Part shown: positions 17,926 through 26,998 of the stretch, in pieces
How positions within the stretch are numbered: the first letter of the stretch is position 1
Layout: each line of letters starts with the position of its first letter
Assembly: GCA_021771035.1 (NCBI GenBank)
Contig: JAETPU010000002.1
Span: 62,001 to 126,000 of the forward strand
Direction: 5' to 3'
Source: Marvinbryantia formatexigens
GTDB lineage: Bacteria > Bacillota > Clostridia > Oscillospirales > Ruminococcaceae
DNA length: 64,000 bases
Notes under the pieces: model-generated
Told to the model about the DNA's origin: nothing
The model's input: only the letters and a program-made list of their open reading frames with translations
Databases searched by the model: none
Translations under genes and position numbers: made by a program

Positions 17926-18206
17926 CAGTCCTCGGGGGATTGTGCTGCCTAAGATTCCAACGGGGCTTTCAAACCGGGCGGGCAGCCGGCGCTTGCCGGA
18001 GTTCCGAAAGAACCGGCCCGGGCAGTTGATGCGCTGTCCTTGTCGTTTTGAGCCAAAGGCCCGCCGCCTCAACATACACAGCGTTTGCTGAGCCGCTGGA
18101 TTTTTTAAATTTCGGGGTTTTTGGTGAACGGTTCGCCTCGCCCGGTTCGTGTTCGGAATACCCGAAGGATTCCCGCCGGCGGGCACGGAGAGATTTAGGG
18201 GAAACC

Positions 18207-18249
18207 CAAAAACTGCGCATATGGCGTTCAATGCCATATGCGCAGTTTT
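18207..18249 (-). terminator. Terminator of clpE
   Basis: A long perfect stem, AAAACTGCGCATATGGC with GCCATATGCGCAGTTTT, in which the minus-strand arm ends in a T run. It lies 32 nt after the clpE stop. The symmetric T/A flanks allow it to work in both directions. Confidence 0.85.
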
Positions 18250-18280
18250 GAATCGAACCGTGATAGAGAAACGCCGGGCC

Positions 18281-20581
18281 CTACAGCATCAAAACGCTGA
18301 GTTCCTCATTTTCTCCTGCATCCAGGGAAATTTGGGAAATTTCGTTTTCGGGATGCTCCACCATCATGGCACAGATGCGGTCCTCCACCTCCCGGCGGAG
18401 CACCCTGCGGATATCCCGGGCGCCGCTGGCGTGTCCGAAGGCCTTTTTGGCCACCGCTCTCAGGGCGTTTTCAGTGTAGCTGAGGGTGATATGGCGTTCT
18501 GCCAGCACATCCTTCATCTCATCCAGGGACAGTGCGGCAATTTTGGCATAGTCGCCCTCGTCCAGGGAGCGGAATGCCACAATTTCATCCACACGGGCCA
18601 AAAATTCCGGCCGTAAAAATTCGGAGAGAGCCTTCATTGCCTTATCCCGGCTTGCAGTCTGAGAATCCCGGTTAAAGCCCAGGGCGTTCTCGCGGATACC
18701 GCTGCCCGCGTTGGAGGTCATGACGATGACGGTGTTTTCAAAGGACACCTTGCGCCCATGGGAATCCGTGATGCGGCCCTCATCCAGGATTTGGAGCAAA
18801 ATATTCATCACGTCCGGATGGGCTTTTTCAATTTCATCGAAGAGCACCACGGAATAGGGCTTGCGGCGCACCTGCTCGGTGAGCTGCCCGGCCTCGTCAT
18901 AGCCCACATAACCGGGAGGGGAACCCACGATTTTGGCCACGGAGTGCTTCTCCATGTATTCGGACATATCCAGGCGGATCAGGGGATCGGCGGCGTCAAA
19001 CAGCTGTGCCGCCAGCACCTTGACCAGCTCGGTTTTTCCAACGCCGGTGGGGCCTACAAAGATAAAGGAGGCGGGACGGCGGCGGGCGGAAATCTGAACC
19101 CGGCTGCGGCGGACGGCCTTGGCCACCAGTTCCACAGCCTCATCCTGGCCGATGATTTTTTTCTTGAGCTCATCCTGAAGGCGTCCCAGCTTGCTCAGTT
19201 CGTTTTCCTTAATCCGGCTGGCGGGGATCCCCGTCCACAGCTCAATCACCCGGGCCAAATCGTCCTGGGTCACGCTGGCGTCCCGTACGATGGGCTCCAG
19301 TTCGTTCACACGGGCCTGATGGCGAAGCAGCTCGGCCTTGACGCCGGCGAGCTTTTCATAGTCCACGCTCTCGGAGGTGGATTCCTCCATCTCGGATTCC
19401 TCGTGATGCAAGAGCGCAATCTTGCGGTTCAGCGCCTCATATTCCGCCAGCTCCTTATTGCGAAGGGCGGCGCAGGAACAGGCCTCGTCCAGCAGATCAA
19501 TGGCCTTGTCCGGCAGAAAACGATCGGTAATATACCGCTCGGAGAGGGTGACGGTGCTTCGTACAATCTCCTGAGGAACCAGCACATGGTGATACCGCTC
19601 ATAGTAATCCTTGATTCCTTCGATCACCTGCACCGTATCCTCAATGGAGGGTTCGTTGACTGTCACCGGCTGGAACCGGCGCTCCAGAGCGGCGTCCTTC
19701 TCGATGTATTTGCGGTATTCGTTGAAGGTGGTGGCGCCAATGACCTGGATTTCTCCCCGGGAGAGCGCGGGCTTGAGGATATTGGCGGCGTTCATGGACC
19801 CCTCGGAATCCCCGGCGCCCACCAGGTTATGCACCTCGTCGATAAACAGAATGATGTTCCCGGCGCTGCGTACCTCATCCACCAGGCCCTTCACCCGGCT
19901 TTCAAACTGGCCGCGGAACTGGGTGCCGGCAACAAGCGCCGTCAAATCCAATAGGTGGATCTCCTTATTGGAGAGCTTATCGGGAACGTTACCCTGGGCG
20001 ATGCGCAGGGCGATTCCCTCCGCGATAGCGGTTTTACCAACACCGGGCTCTCCTATCAGGCAGGGGTTGTTTTTGGTGCGGCGGTTGAGAATCTGCACCA
20101 CACGGTAAATTTCCTCGTCCCGTCCGATAATCCGGTCCAGCTTGCCCTCCTGGGCCTTCTGCGTAAGATTTTCACAGTAGTTGTCCAAAAACTTGCGCTT
20201 GGGCTTTTTCTCCCGCTTGGGTTTGGAAGCCCCCGCCGAATTGCCGGAGGCGGATTTCTCCTGGGGATCCGGCTGTGAGGGGGTGGCGCCGAAGAGATTT
20301 TGCAAAAAAGGGAAGGTCTGGGCGCCGCCCAGCTGGAAATCGCCGGACTCGCCGTCTTCGCCCTCGCTCATCTCCATCAGGCCCTCCATCTGCTCGTCCA
20401 TATTTTTCAGGTCATCCTCGGTGATGCCCATATTTTTCATCAGATCATCCACCTGCTTAATGCCCAGATCCCGGGCACAGTGCAGGCAAAGCCCCTCATT
20501 GATGGTTTTATCGCCCTCAAGGCGCGTCATAAACACCACAGCGGGGCGTTTTTTACAGCGGGAACAGATCATACTATTCAT
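18281..20581 (-). CDS. clpE: ClpE-type AAA+ unfoldase of the Clp protease
   Basis: 766 aa Hsp100 ATPase that unfolds substrates for ClpP. The N-terminus has the ClpE zinc finger, C6/C9 and C32/C35, instead of Clp-N repeats. A low-complexity linker (about 60-130) follows. AAA-1 has CLIGEPGVGKTAIAEG, then a coiled-coil middle domain near 400-460. AAA-2 has FVGPTGVGKTELVK and a DEIEKAHPDV Walker B. Length slightly exceeds ClpE of Bacillus (about 700). The start has GAGGTG 8 nt away. I see no CtsR operator in the upstream 300 bases, unlike most clpE genes. It could also be annotated clpC; the zinc finger favours clpE. Confidence 0.92.
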   Translation of the reverse strand: MNSMICSRCKKRPAVVFMTRLEGDKTINEGLCLHCARDLGIKQVDDLMKNMGITEDDLKNMDEQMEGLMEMSEGEDGESGDFQLGGAQTFPFLQNLFGATPSQPDPQEKSASGNSAGASKPKREKKPKRKFLDNYCENLTQKAQEGKLDRIIGRDEEIYRVVQILNRRTKNNPCLIGEPGVGKTAIAEGIALRIAQGNVPDKLSNKEIHLLDLTALVAGTQFRGQFESRVKGLVDEVRSAGNIILFIDEVHNLVGAGDSEGSMNAANILKPALSRGEIQVIGATTFNEYRKYIEKDAALERRFQPVTVNEPSIEDTVQVIEGIKDYYERYHHVLVPQEIVRSTVTLSERYITDRFLPDKAIDLLDEACSCAALRNKELAEYEALNRKIALLHHEESEMEESTSESVDYEKLAGVKAELLRHQARVNELEPIVRDASVTQDDLARVIELWTGIPASRIKENELSKLGRLQDELKKKIIGQDEAVELVAKAVRRSRVQISARRRPASFIFVGPTGVGKTELVKVLAAQLFDAADPLIRLDMSEYMEKHSVAKIVGSPPGYVGYDEAGQLTEQVRRKPYSVVLFDEIEKAHPDVMNILLQILDEGRITDSHGRKVSFENTVIVMTSNAGSGIRENALGFNRDSQTASRDKAMKALSEFLRPEFLARVDEIVAFRSLDEGDYAKIAALSLDEMKDVLAERHITLSYTENALRAVAKKAFGHASGARDIRRVLRREVEDRICAMMVEHPENEISQISLDAGENEELSVLML

Positions 20582-21214
20582 TGATTTGACACCTCAAAAT
20601 ATTACAGCTACATCATTTTTATTCCATCAGCAGAAACTTGCTTTTTCCCGTTTTGATGAGGACCGGACGCCTTGGCTCGGTGGACTTCTCTAAGGATAAC
20701 GCAAAGCGCCGCCCGAAGCGCAGGGCCTGTTGTCAGAAGAAGGAACCCCCATGCCCGGTTCGGGAGAAGCAGGCTGTGCTTTTCTCCCGGAAAAAGGCAT
20801 CTGCAGGCTCTCGTTCTGCAGGGCAAAAAAGATAACATGGCCCATCCAAACGGAATTTTATTATACGCCATTGCTATGAACACATTATGACGAAATTAAT
20901 ACCGGGCCATAAAAACAACACCTATCCCAGACGCCTGACCCAGCCCGCATTGTGGGCCAAAGGATAAAACCGGTCAGAACTGTCGGCTGACAGTTCTGGC
21001 ATTGTAAATAGCCCGAACGAAAATCTAGCAGCATACAGCGAAGAACGCTGCTTTTTCCAATAAAACCGCTCCGGAGCCTGTGTGCTGACCCTTGACGGGG
21101 CCTTAAAAAACGGCTTGCAAACGCCGAGAATAGGCAAAGACAGCCTGGAATGGAGATGAGCAGTCCTGAGAGGGGACAGCGCGTTCAGCAGCTGCAAAGG
21201 AGCCTCACAGAGAC
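20582..21214. other. Intergenic region between clpE and pgsA
   Basis: 633 bases without a supported gene. A TATAAT hexamer on the minus strand (20860-20865) might serve clpE. Hairpins are seen at about 20973-20998 (CAGAACTGTC arm) and 21036-21057 (CAGCG/CGCTG then CTTTTT). The first may end pgsA. Neither is a textbook site. Confidence 0.45.
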
Positions 21215-21775
21215 TTACGGCCGCTTGAGGTTTTCGCCCCGCTCGCCGTTATTTTTCAGATGAAAAAAGATGGGGATATATTTAAAGAACGAAAACAGCA
21301 TGAAGCCGGCCACTGCCATGAGCATCCAGAACACGATGGTCGGATCCACAATGGGAATGGCGATAATGGAGAGCATCACCGCATAGAACACAAAGGTATA
21401 CAGCTTGCCGAACCAGCGGGAGGAGGTGATGATCACCTTTTTGCGAATGAGGAAAATGCCTGCGCACAGCATGATCAGTTCTTTGACAATAAAGATAATC
21501 AGCAGATAGACCACCGAAGGCATCCGCACTGCCAACGCCGCGCACACAGCGGCCTGGGTCAGCTTGTCCGCCAGCGGATCCAGAATTTTGCCCAGCTGGG
21601 TTACCATTTTGTATTTTCGGGCGATATAGCCGTCCAGCAGATCCGTCAGGCCCGAAAACAGAAGGATTCCCGCGGCAATCAGGAACATCGGCTGTCCCGC
21701 GGCATCCAGGTAGGTCCATAGAAACAGCGGAATCAGCAGAATTCGAACAATCGATAAAATATTCGGAATCGTCAT
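21215..21775 (-). CDS. pgsA: CDP-diacylglycerol-glycerol-3-phosphate phosphatidyltransferase
   Basis: A 186-aa inner-membrane enzyme that makes phosphatidylglycerolphosphate. The CDP-alcohol phosphatidyltransferase signature is intact: GLTDLLDGYIAR followed by G and then DPLADK (D-x2-DG-x2-AR-x8-G-x3-D-x3-D). About five or six membrane helices flank it, and the N-terminus TIPNILSIVRILLIP is typical of PgsA. ATG 21775 has GAGGAA 9 nt upstream; a TTG five codons earlier overlaps this site. cvpA lies 147 nt upstream on the same strand. Confidence 0.93.
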   Translation of the reverse strand: MTIPNILSIVRILLIPLFLWTYLDAAGQPMFLIAAGILLFSGLTDLLDGYIARKYKMVTQLGKILDPLADKLTQAAVCAALAVRMPSVVYLLIIFIVKELIMLCAGIFLIRKKVIITSSRWFGKLYTFVFYAVMLSIIAIPIVDPTIVFWMLMAVAGFMLFSFFKYIPIFFHLKNNGERGENLKRP

Positions 21776-21922
21776 AGTCGTTTTCCTCAAGCTCCCTTCC
21801 CAGTGGAGCTCTTCCCTTTCCTTTTCCCTCTCAGAAGTATCACCATACGGCCCGTTTCCGTAAGGCTTTTGTGTTAAGCCTTTGGGAATTGCGCCGGTTA
21901 TGTTCCAATGAAATGCACAGGA

Positions 21923-22612
21923 TTACAGCAGGCGCACCGAACTGAGCCAATGGAAGATGGGCGCCTGTGACAAGACCTGGGGGGAGAGCAGGGCGACGGA
22001 ATCTCCCAGCCAGACGGAGAGCAGATGAATGACACACACGGCCAAATAGGCGGCAATACAGCCCTCTACCACACCCAAAACGGCGCCCAGGAAGCGGTTA
22101 ATCCCTCCAACCAGGGGAATATGCCCAATCAGGCGGCTCAGGCGCACGAAATGCCGCACCGCAAACAGCAAAACGGAAAATAAAAGCAGAAATAAAACCG
22201 AGCCCAGAATGGCGACTACTGCCGGCATGATAATGGAATGGCTCACCTGACCGGCTACGTCTGCGCTGGAAAAATCCAGGGCTGCCGCGGCACTGTCCCC
22301 AGTGATACCCGCCAGGGCCAGGGCATTGCTGACAGCCTGGGGGAGAGAACTGAAAAACTGCTGGGTGCCCTGGATGAGATCGCCTCCGGCCTCCTCGAAT
22401 TTTTCAGTGAGCCCCTGCTGAACGCTAGGGTCGATGAGCTTTTCATAAATCCACTGGGCCAGAGGACGTGAGAGCAGCCAGGCCCCGATCAAAGCGGCAA
22501 AATAACCGATAAAATGGACCAAAGCGCCTACAAAACCGCGCCGTGCAGCCACCACAACACAGATGACCATCAGCGCTATCAGCAGAACATCGTATAGAAT
22601 TGCAAATGTCAT
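21923..22612 (-). CDS. CvpA-family membrane protein
   Basis: 229 aa with four predicted membrane helices. The CvpA/colicin V production pattern is clear: an N-terminal DVLLIALMVICVVVAARRGFV helix-loop, a central loop, and a C-terminal RLIGHIPLVGGINRFLGAVLGVVEG motif. The biological role of CvpA is not firmly known. AAAGGA precedes the ATG. It sits between the DUF5711 gene and pgsA on the minus strand. Confidence 0.88.
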   Translation of the reverse strand: MTFAILYDVLLIALMVICVVVAARRGFVGALVHFIGYFAALIGAWLLSRPLAQWIYEKLIDPSVQQGLTEKFEEAGGDLIQGTQQFFSSLPQAVSNALALAGITGDSAAAALDFSSADVAGQVSHSIIMPAVVAILGSVLFLLLFSVLLFAVRHFVRLSRLIGHIPLVGGINRFLGAVLGVVEGCIAAYLAVCVIHLLSVWLGDSVALLSPQVLSQAPIFHWLSSVRLL

Positions 22613-22754
22613 AGCTTTTAGAATCCTTTCCTAGCGGCGGCGGAGTATACCCGGTTGGCAGGGCGCGTATCAATTCGTTTTTGCCCTCAGAAATAAAAAA
22701 TCCAGGCGGTATCGGCGGGCCTGTACGCGGCCAATCCGGATACGCGGGGCACGC

Positions 22755-23993
22755 CTATTGGGAACTGGAAGCTTCCTGCGAAGCCTCTGACGGCTCCTGG
22801 GAGCTGCCGGACTCCGGGGAAGAGGAGGACGCCGCGCCCTTGAGCTTCACCTTTTCGATTCCGGTGGGGGTGCACAGATAGGCCTGTCCCTTCACCTGCG
22901 TCACCAGCAGCCCGGTGTTGGAGGCCTCGTGCTCCCGCAGAAGCTCCCCGGTGAAAGAATATTCCAATATTCCGTCCTGGGTGAGGACTGTCACCTTGTC
23001 GCCTGCGTAGAGATCCAGGATTTGGCTTTGTATGGAGGCCTTTCCCACTTCCTCACATTTGCTGTCCAGAATCAGCAGGGTGGATTCCTTAAAATTCTCA
23101 TAATCCCCCAGGACAACGGCCAGGTATTTTCCCTGCCCAAAGGAGTAACCGGACAGGGTTTGGCCGGAATAGCCATATTGGTATTTTACCACACCATTCT
23201 TCGTGATAACAGAGCTCTGACGGTCTGTCACGGCAAAAAATTCCGAATTGTTGAGAAAATGGGTGCCCACCACCATCTGATCCGCCAGAGTGATGGTTTT
23301 GGTCTGCTTTTTGGAGCCCACGTCAAACAGCCAGACATTGGTGTTGAGAATTCCATCCTGGGCTACCAAAGTTGTGACGGCGAGGGTTTTGCCGTCCGGA
23401 GAGAGGGCCACATCCGCCACACGCTCCTGGGAATGCCAGATGAACAGCTCGTCCCCTGCCTTATTGTATACATAGACCAGAGCCACATCCCGGGTTCCCT
23501 GTGTGGCAACCGCCCAGGTTCCGCTGTCCGAGATGGCGCCGGTAAAAATTGCATTGTCAAAGCTCTTTTCATGGAGCACACGCTTGGAGGAATATACGGC
23601 GGCCTTTTTGCCGCCCCGTTCATAGAGCAGGGCCCGCACGCTGGAATACCGCGCCTGTGGATTGGACAGGTGGTGCTGCGTATTCTGTATCACCTTCGCG
23701 CTGGAATTGTGCACCTGAAAGGTCGTGTCGGTCAGAACCGCCAAATCCGGCCCAAAGGCCTGCATCTGACGCACGGTTTTTCCCTCCAGTGTGACAGGAT
23801 AGCCGCCGCCGTTTCCAATCGAGGCAATCTGCATGGCGGCTTTTTCCACCCAGGAGGACTGCCATACCATCTGGACTCCCAGGACGCAGGCCACCACACC
23901 GACAGCCATCGCCAGGAAGATCAGCAGGTAGCGCAGGTTCCGCTTGACAGAGCGTTTCCTGCGTACCCGGTTTAAATGGGTCATAGTCGCCAT
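22755..23993 (-). CDS. DUF5711-family membrane-anchored protein
   Basis: 412 aa. A basic N-terminus (RVRRKRSVKRNLR) precedes one membrane helix at about 21-45. The extracellular part has repeating beta-strand blocks (for example DVALSPDGKTLAVTTL), as in a beta-propeller, and the protein ends in a Ser/Glu/Pro-rich tail. This matches DUF5711, a Clostridia family of unknown function. ATG 23993 is 9 nt from AAGGAAGG; an ATG three codons later is possible. The leader upstream is made of three 109-bp repeats, each ending in the same ribosome-site-like AGAAAGGA sequence. Confidence 0.83.
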   Translation of the reverse strand: MATMTHLNRVRRKRSVKRNLRYLLIFLAMAVGVVACVLGVQMVWQSSWVEKAAMQIASIGNGGGYPVTLEGKTVRQMQAFGPDLAVLTDTTFQVHNSSAKVIQNTQHHLSNPQARYSSVRALLYERGGKKAAVYSSKRVLHEKSFDNAIFTGAISDSGTWAVATQGTRDVALVYVYNKAGDELFIWHSQERVADVALSPDGKTLAVTTLVAQDGILNTNVWLFDVGSKKQTKTITLADQMVVGTHFLNNSEFFAVTDRQSSVITKNGVVKYQYGYSGQTLSGYSFGQGKYLAVVLGDYENFKESTLLILDSKCEEVGKASIQSQILDLYAGDKVTVLTQDGILEYSFTGELLREHEASNTGLLVTQVKGQAYLCTPTGIEKVKLKGAASSSSPESGSSQEPSEASQEASSSQ

Positions 23994-24002
23994 GAATTAA
24001 TT

Positions 24003-24340
24003 CCTTCCTTTCTGGGAATTGCACCGTCCCGGCGCAGCCGGGTTGGAATCCCGCCTTTACCGGTTCCAAAGGTGCAAAACCTGGAGTTTGGCCGCATGGC
24101 GGGCAAACGGCCCTTCCTTTCTGGGAATTGCACCGTCCCGGCGCGGCCGGGTTGGAATCCCGCCCTTACCAGTTCCAAAGGTGCAAAACCTGGAGTTTGG
24201 CCGCACGGCGGGCAAACGGCCCTTCCTTTCTGGGAATTGCACCGTCCCGGCGCAGCCGGGTTGGAATCCCGCCCTTGCCGGTTCCAAAGGTGCAAAACCT
24301 GGAGTTTGGCCGCACGGCGGGCAAACGGCCCTTCCTGGAA
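24003..24340. repeat. Tandem repeat, three copies of 109 bp plus a fragment
   Basis: Copies begin at 24003, 24112 and 24221, with a fourth breaking off after 24330. They are nearly identical. Each holds a CCCGGC/GCCGGG hairpin and, on the minus strand, an AGAAAGGAAGG ribosome-site-like box. The 109-bp period is not a multiple of three, so the array is not coding. It forms the 5' leader of the DUF5711 gene. Confidence 0.92.
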
Positions 24341-24535
24341 TTTGGCTGTCGTGCGGGCAGGCCCCTGAGGGCGATGCGCCCGAGGGGCAAGGGCCCTTCC
24401 CGGAACTGAAAAGTCCGCCGGGTGAAGGGAAATCCCCCGTTTTATTCGCCGTACCGGCATCGCCGGGGACGGTAGGAACGCCTCCAAAGGCTGATTCTGA
24501 AGAGGGGGAAAGCCGGAATCCTGCAAGAAACAGAT
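24341..24535. other. Spacer between repeat array and truA
   Basis: GC-rich, no gene or clear terminator for truA is seen. Confidence 0.4.
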
Positions 24536-25288
24536 CTACCGGAAATCCCAATCGTAGAAAACATAGTCCAAGTACAGCCCGCAGGCCGGCGCTGTGATAC
24601 CCGCGGCGGCGCGGTCGCGTTTCGCGAGCACCTGGGGAATGGCGTGCGGCGCCAGCTTTCCCTCACTGATGCGCAGGAGGGTTCCCACCATAATGCGCAC
24701 CATATTCTGTAAAAACCCGTCCCCGGTCACAGTGAAGAGCACCATGTTCCCCTCTCGGGACACACTGCACTGGGTGATGGTGCGTACCTTATCCTCAATA
24801 TCGCTTCCCGCACTGCACAGAGAGGTGAAATCATGGGTGCCCACAAAGTCCTGGCAGGCGCGGTTGAGAAGTTCCTCCCGGATAGGATAACGGTAGAACA
24901 GGGCCCGGTTCTTCAGAAAAGGGGATTCATAGTCGGCGTTCCAAATCTGGTAGACATAGCGTTTCCCCCGGGCCTGATACCGGGCGTGGAATCCGTGAGG
25001 AACCTCCCGGCAGTCACTGACGCGGATATCCCAGGGAAGATGAAAATTCATTGCGTATTTCATCTTCACGCACAAAATATCCCGATCCGTATAAAAGTTT
25101 ACGCAGAACATCCTGGCGTGTACGCCGGAATCCGTCCGGGAACAGGCCACAATATCCTCCCTGACGCCCAGAACCTTCTGGAGAGCGTCCTGGATAACCT
25201 GGCAGATACCCAGGGCGTTTTTCTGCACCTGGGATCCGTGATAGGCGGTTCCGTCGTATTCGATGATAAGGAGCAGGTTCCTTCGCAT
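24536..25288 (-). CDS. truA: tRNA pseudouridine synthase A
   Basis: Isomerises U38-U40 in the tRNA anticodon stem-loop. 250 aa, standard length. The catalytic Asp is D53 in CSRTDSGVHA. Other marks are the N-terminal IEYDGTAYHGSQ and the C-terminal GDGFLQNMVRIMVGTLL. The start ATG overlaps the ecfT stop by one base (TGATG), so it is the last gene of the ecfA1-ecfA2-ecfT-truA operon, an order widely conserved in Firmicutes. Confidence 0.97.
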   Translation of the reverse strand: MRRNLLLIIEYDGTAYHGSQVQKNALGICQVIQDALQKVLGVREDIVACSRTDSGVHARMFCVNFYTDRDILCVKMKYAMNFHLPWDIRVSDCREVPHGFHARYQARGKRYVYQIWNADYESPFLKNRALFYRYPIREELLNRACQDFVGTHDFTSLCSAGSDIEDKVRTITQCSVSREGNMVLFTVTGDGFLQNMVRIMVGTLLRISEGKLAPHAIPQVLAKRDRAAAGITAPACGLYLDYVFYDWDFR

Positions 25289-26103
25289 CACTTAAATACC
25301 GCCGGGACAAAGATGTTGACCAAAATCACCGCCGCCAGGCTCAGGGTGACAAATCCGGCGGACACAGCGTCCACACGCCCCATGTGCAGCTGCTTCATGC
25401 GGGTACGGCCCTCGCCGCCCCGGTAGCACCGGCATTCCATGGCTAAGGCCAGCTCGTCCGCCCGGCGGAAGGCCGAAACAAACAGGGGAATCAGGATGGG
25501 AATCAGCGCCTTGGCGCGCTGCATAAGCCCGCCGGATTCCATGTCCGCGCCTCTGGCCTTCTGAGCGCTCATAATTTTATCAGTCTCCTCGATGAGGGTG
25601 GGGATAAACCGCAGGGCAATGGTCATCATCATGGCCAGCTCATGCACCGGCACCTTGATTTTATTCAGTGGGGCCAGCAGCCGCTCGATGCCGTCGGTGA
25701 GGGCAATGGGGGAGGTGGTGTAGGTCAGCAGGGAGGTGCCGGCAATCAGGCAGACAATCCGGATTGCCATCACCAAAGCGGTGTAAACCCCCTGCCAGGT
25801 GATGCGGAAAAAGCCCCACTGCACGATGGGGGTGCCGTCCACAAAGAAGATGTTGAGAAGGGCGGTGAAAATGACAATGGGGATGACGGGCTTTAAGCTT
25901 TTGAGAATCATCTTGGCCGGCACCCTGGAGACCGCATAGGCGATGCCTAAAAAAACGATGCCAATCCCCAGCCCGATGGGGTTGCTGGCGACAAACAGCA
26001 TAACGATGTACACCAGCGTCAGCACGATTTTCATGCGCGGATCCATCCGGTGAAGCGGGGAGGAACCGGGAAAATACTGTCCGATCGTAATATCCTTGAG
26101 CAT
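25288..26103 (-). CDS. ecfT: ECF transporter transmembrane subunit EcfT
   Basis: Membrane coupling subunit of energy-coupling-factor importers that take up vitamins and metals with exchangeable S components. 271 aa with about six helices. The two Ala-Arg-Gly coupling motifs are represented by SAQKARGADME and by a later basic AMECRCYRGGEGRTR. ATG 26103 is 2 nt from the ecfA2 stop. The partner S components are not in this window. Confidence 0.95.
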   Translation of the reverse strand: MLKDITIGQYFPGSSPLHRMDPRMKIVLTLVYIVMLFVASNPIGLGIGIVFLGIAYAVSRVPAKMILKSLKPVIPIVIFTALLNIFFVDGTPIVQWGFFRITWQGVYTALVMAIRIVCLIAGTSLLTYTTSPIALTDGIERLLAPLNKIKVPVHELAMMMTIALRFIPTLIEETDKIMSAQKARGADMESGGLMQRAKALIPILIPLFVSAFRRADELALAMECRCYRGGEGRTRMKQLHMGRVDAVSAGFVTLSLAAVILVNIFVPAVFK

Positions 26104-26105
26104 GC

Positions 26106-26984
26106 TTATTCGTCCCCCTTTCCCTCTTTTAACACGCGCAGCAGCTCGTCCTGGGCCTGCCCGACGGTGAAAACCCGTTCGCTGACCGGATATCCCAGCT
26201 GGCGCAGCCGCAAAAAGATGCTGGAAACCTGCGGAACCGCCAATCCCATGCCGGTGAGCTCCTGGGCGTGGGAGAAAACCTCCTCCACCGTATCGTATAA
26301 AAACAGCTTGGAATCGTTGACCACCAGGGCCTTGGGGCAGTATTTCGCCACATCCTCCATGGAGTGGGAAACTAAGAGCACCGTGTTGCCCTGCTGCTGG
26401 TGGTATTCCCGGATTTGGCCCAGAATCATATCCCGGCCCATGGGGTCAAGCCCCGCGGTGGGCTCGTCCAGGATCAGCACCTCGGGATTCATGGCTAGAA
26501 CGCCGGCAATGGCCACCCGGCGCTTCTGCCCGCCGGAGAGCTCAAAGGGAGACTTGTCCAGCTGGTCCTCGGAAAGCCCGACAAACTGGGCGGAACGGCG
26601 CACTGCAGTGTCGATTTCACTCTCGCTCATGCCCATGTTCTTCGGCCCGAAGGCGATATCCTTGTAGACGGTCTCCTCAAAGAGCTGGTATTCCGGATAC
26701 TGGAACACCAGCCCCACCTTGAACCGGAACCGCCGGATTTGGGACGGCTGAGCCCACATATCCTCGCCGTCAATATAGATTTTCCCGGAGGTGGGACGCA
26801 ATAGCCCGTTGAAGTGCTGGATCAGGGTGGATTTTCCGGAGCCGGTGTGCCCGATAACGCCCACCATGGCGCCGGTTTCGATGGATAGGTTCACATGATC
26901 CAGGGCCACCTTTTGGTATGGGGTGCCCTGGGAATAGATATAGGTTAAATCCTCTGCGCGGATAACCGGAGTTTCGTTTTGCAT
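26106..26984 (-). CDS. ecfA2: ECF transporter ATP-binding protein EcfA2
   Basis: ABC ATPase of 292 aa. Walker A is IGHTGSGKSTLIQH, the Q-loop VFQYPEYQLFEETV, the signature LSGGQKRRVAIAG, Walker B VLILDEPTAGLDP and the switch HSMEDV. The FQYPEYQLF form is characteristic of EcfA2. ATG 26984 follows GGGGGGAG; a longer frame back to 27056 overlaps ecfA1 and has no ribosome site. Confidence 0.96.
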   Translation of the reverse strand: MQNETPVIRAEDLTYIYSQGTPYQKVALDHVNLSIETGAMVGVIGHTGSGKSTLIQHFNGLLRPTSGKIYIDGEDMWAQPSQIRRFRFKVGLVFQYPEYQLFEETVYKDIAFGPKNMGMSESEIDTAVRRSAQFVGLSEDQLDKSPFELSGGQKRRVAIAGVLAMNPEVLILDEPTAGLDPMGRDMILGQIREYHQQQGNTVLLVSHSMEDVAKYCPKALVVNDSKLFLYDTVEEVFSHAQELTGMGLAVPQVSSIFLRLRQLGYPVSERVFTVGQAQDELLRVLKEGKGDE

Positions 26985-26998
26985 CTTCGCTCCCCCCC

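Larger units (their letters stand above)
17869..18280. other. Convergent intergenic region with two terminators
   Basis: 412 bases between the HD-GYP gene and clpE. It contains one terminator for each gene and otherwise nothing I can support. Confidence 0.6.

Noticed and set aside
20582-20900. CtsR operator upstream of clpE
   Set aside because: I found no tandem GGTCAAA-type heptads near the start of clpE.
24019-24597. Open frame through the 109-bp repeats
   Set aside because: 109 is not divisible by three, so each copy is read in a different frame; chance frame in GC-rich DNA.
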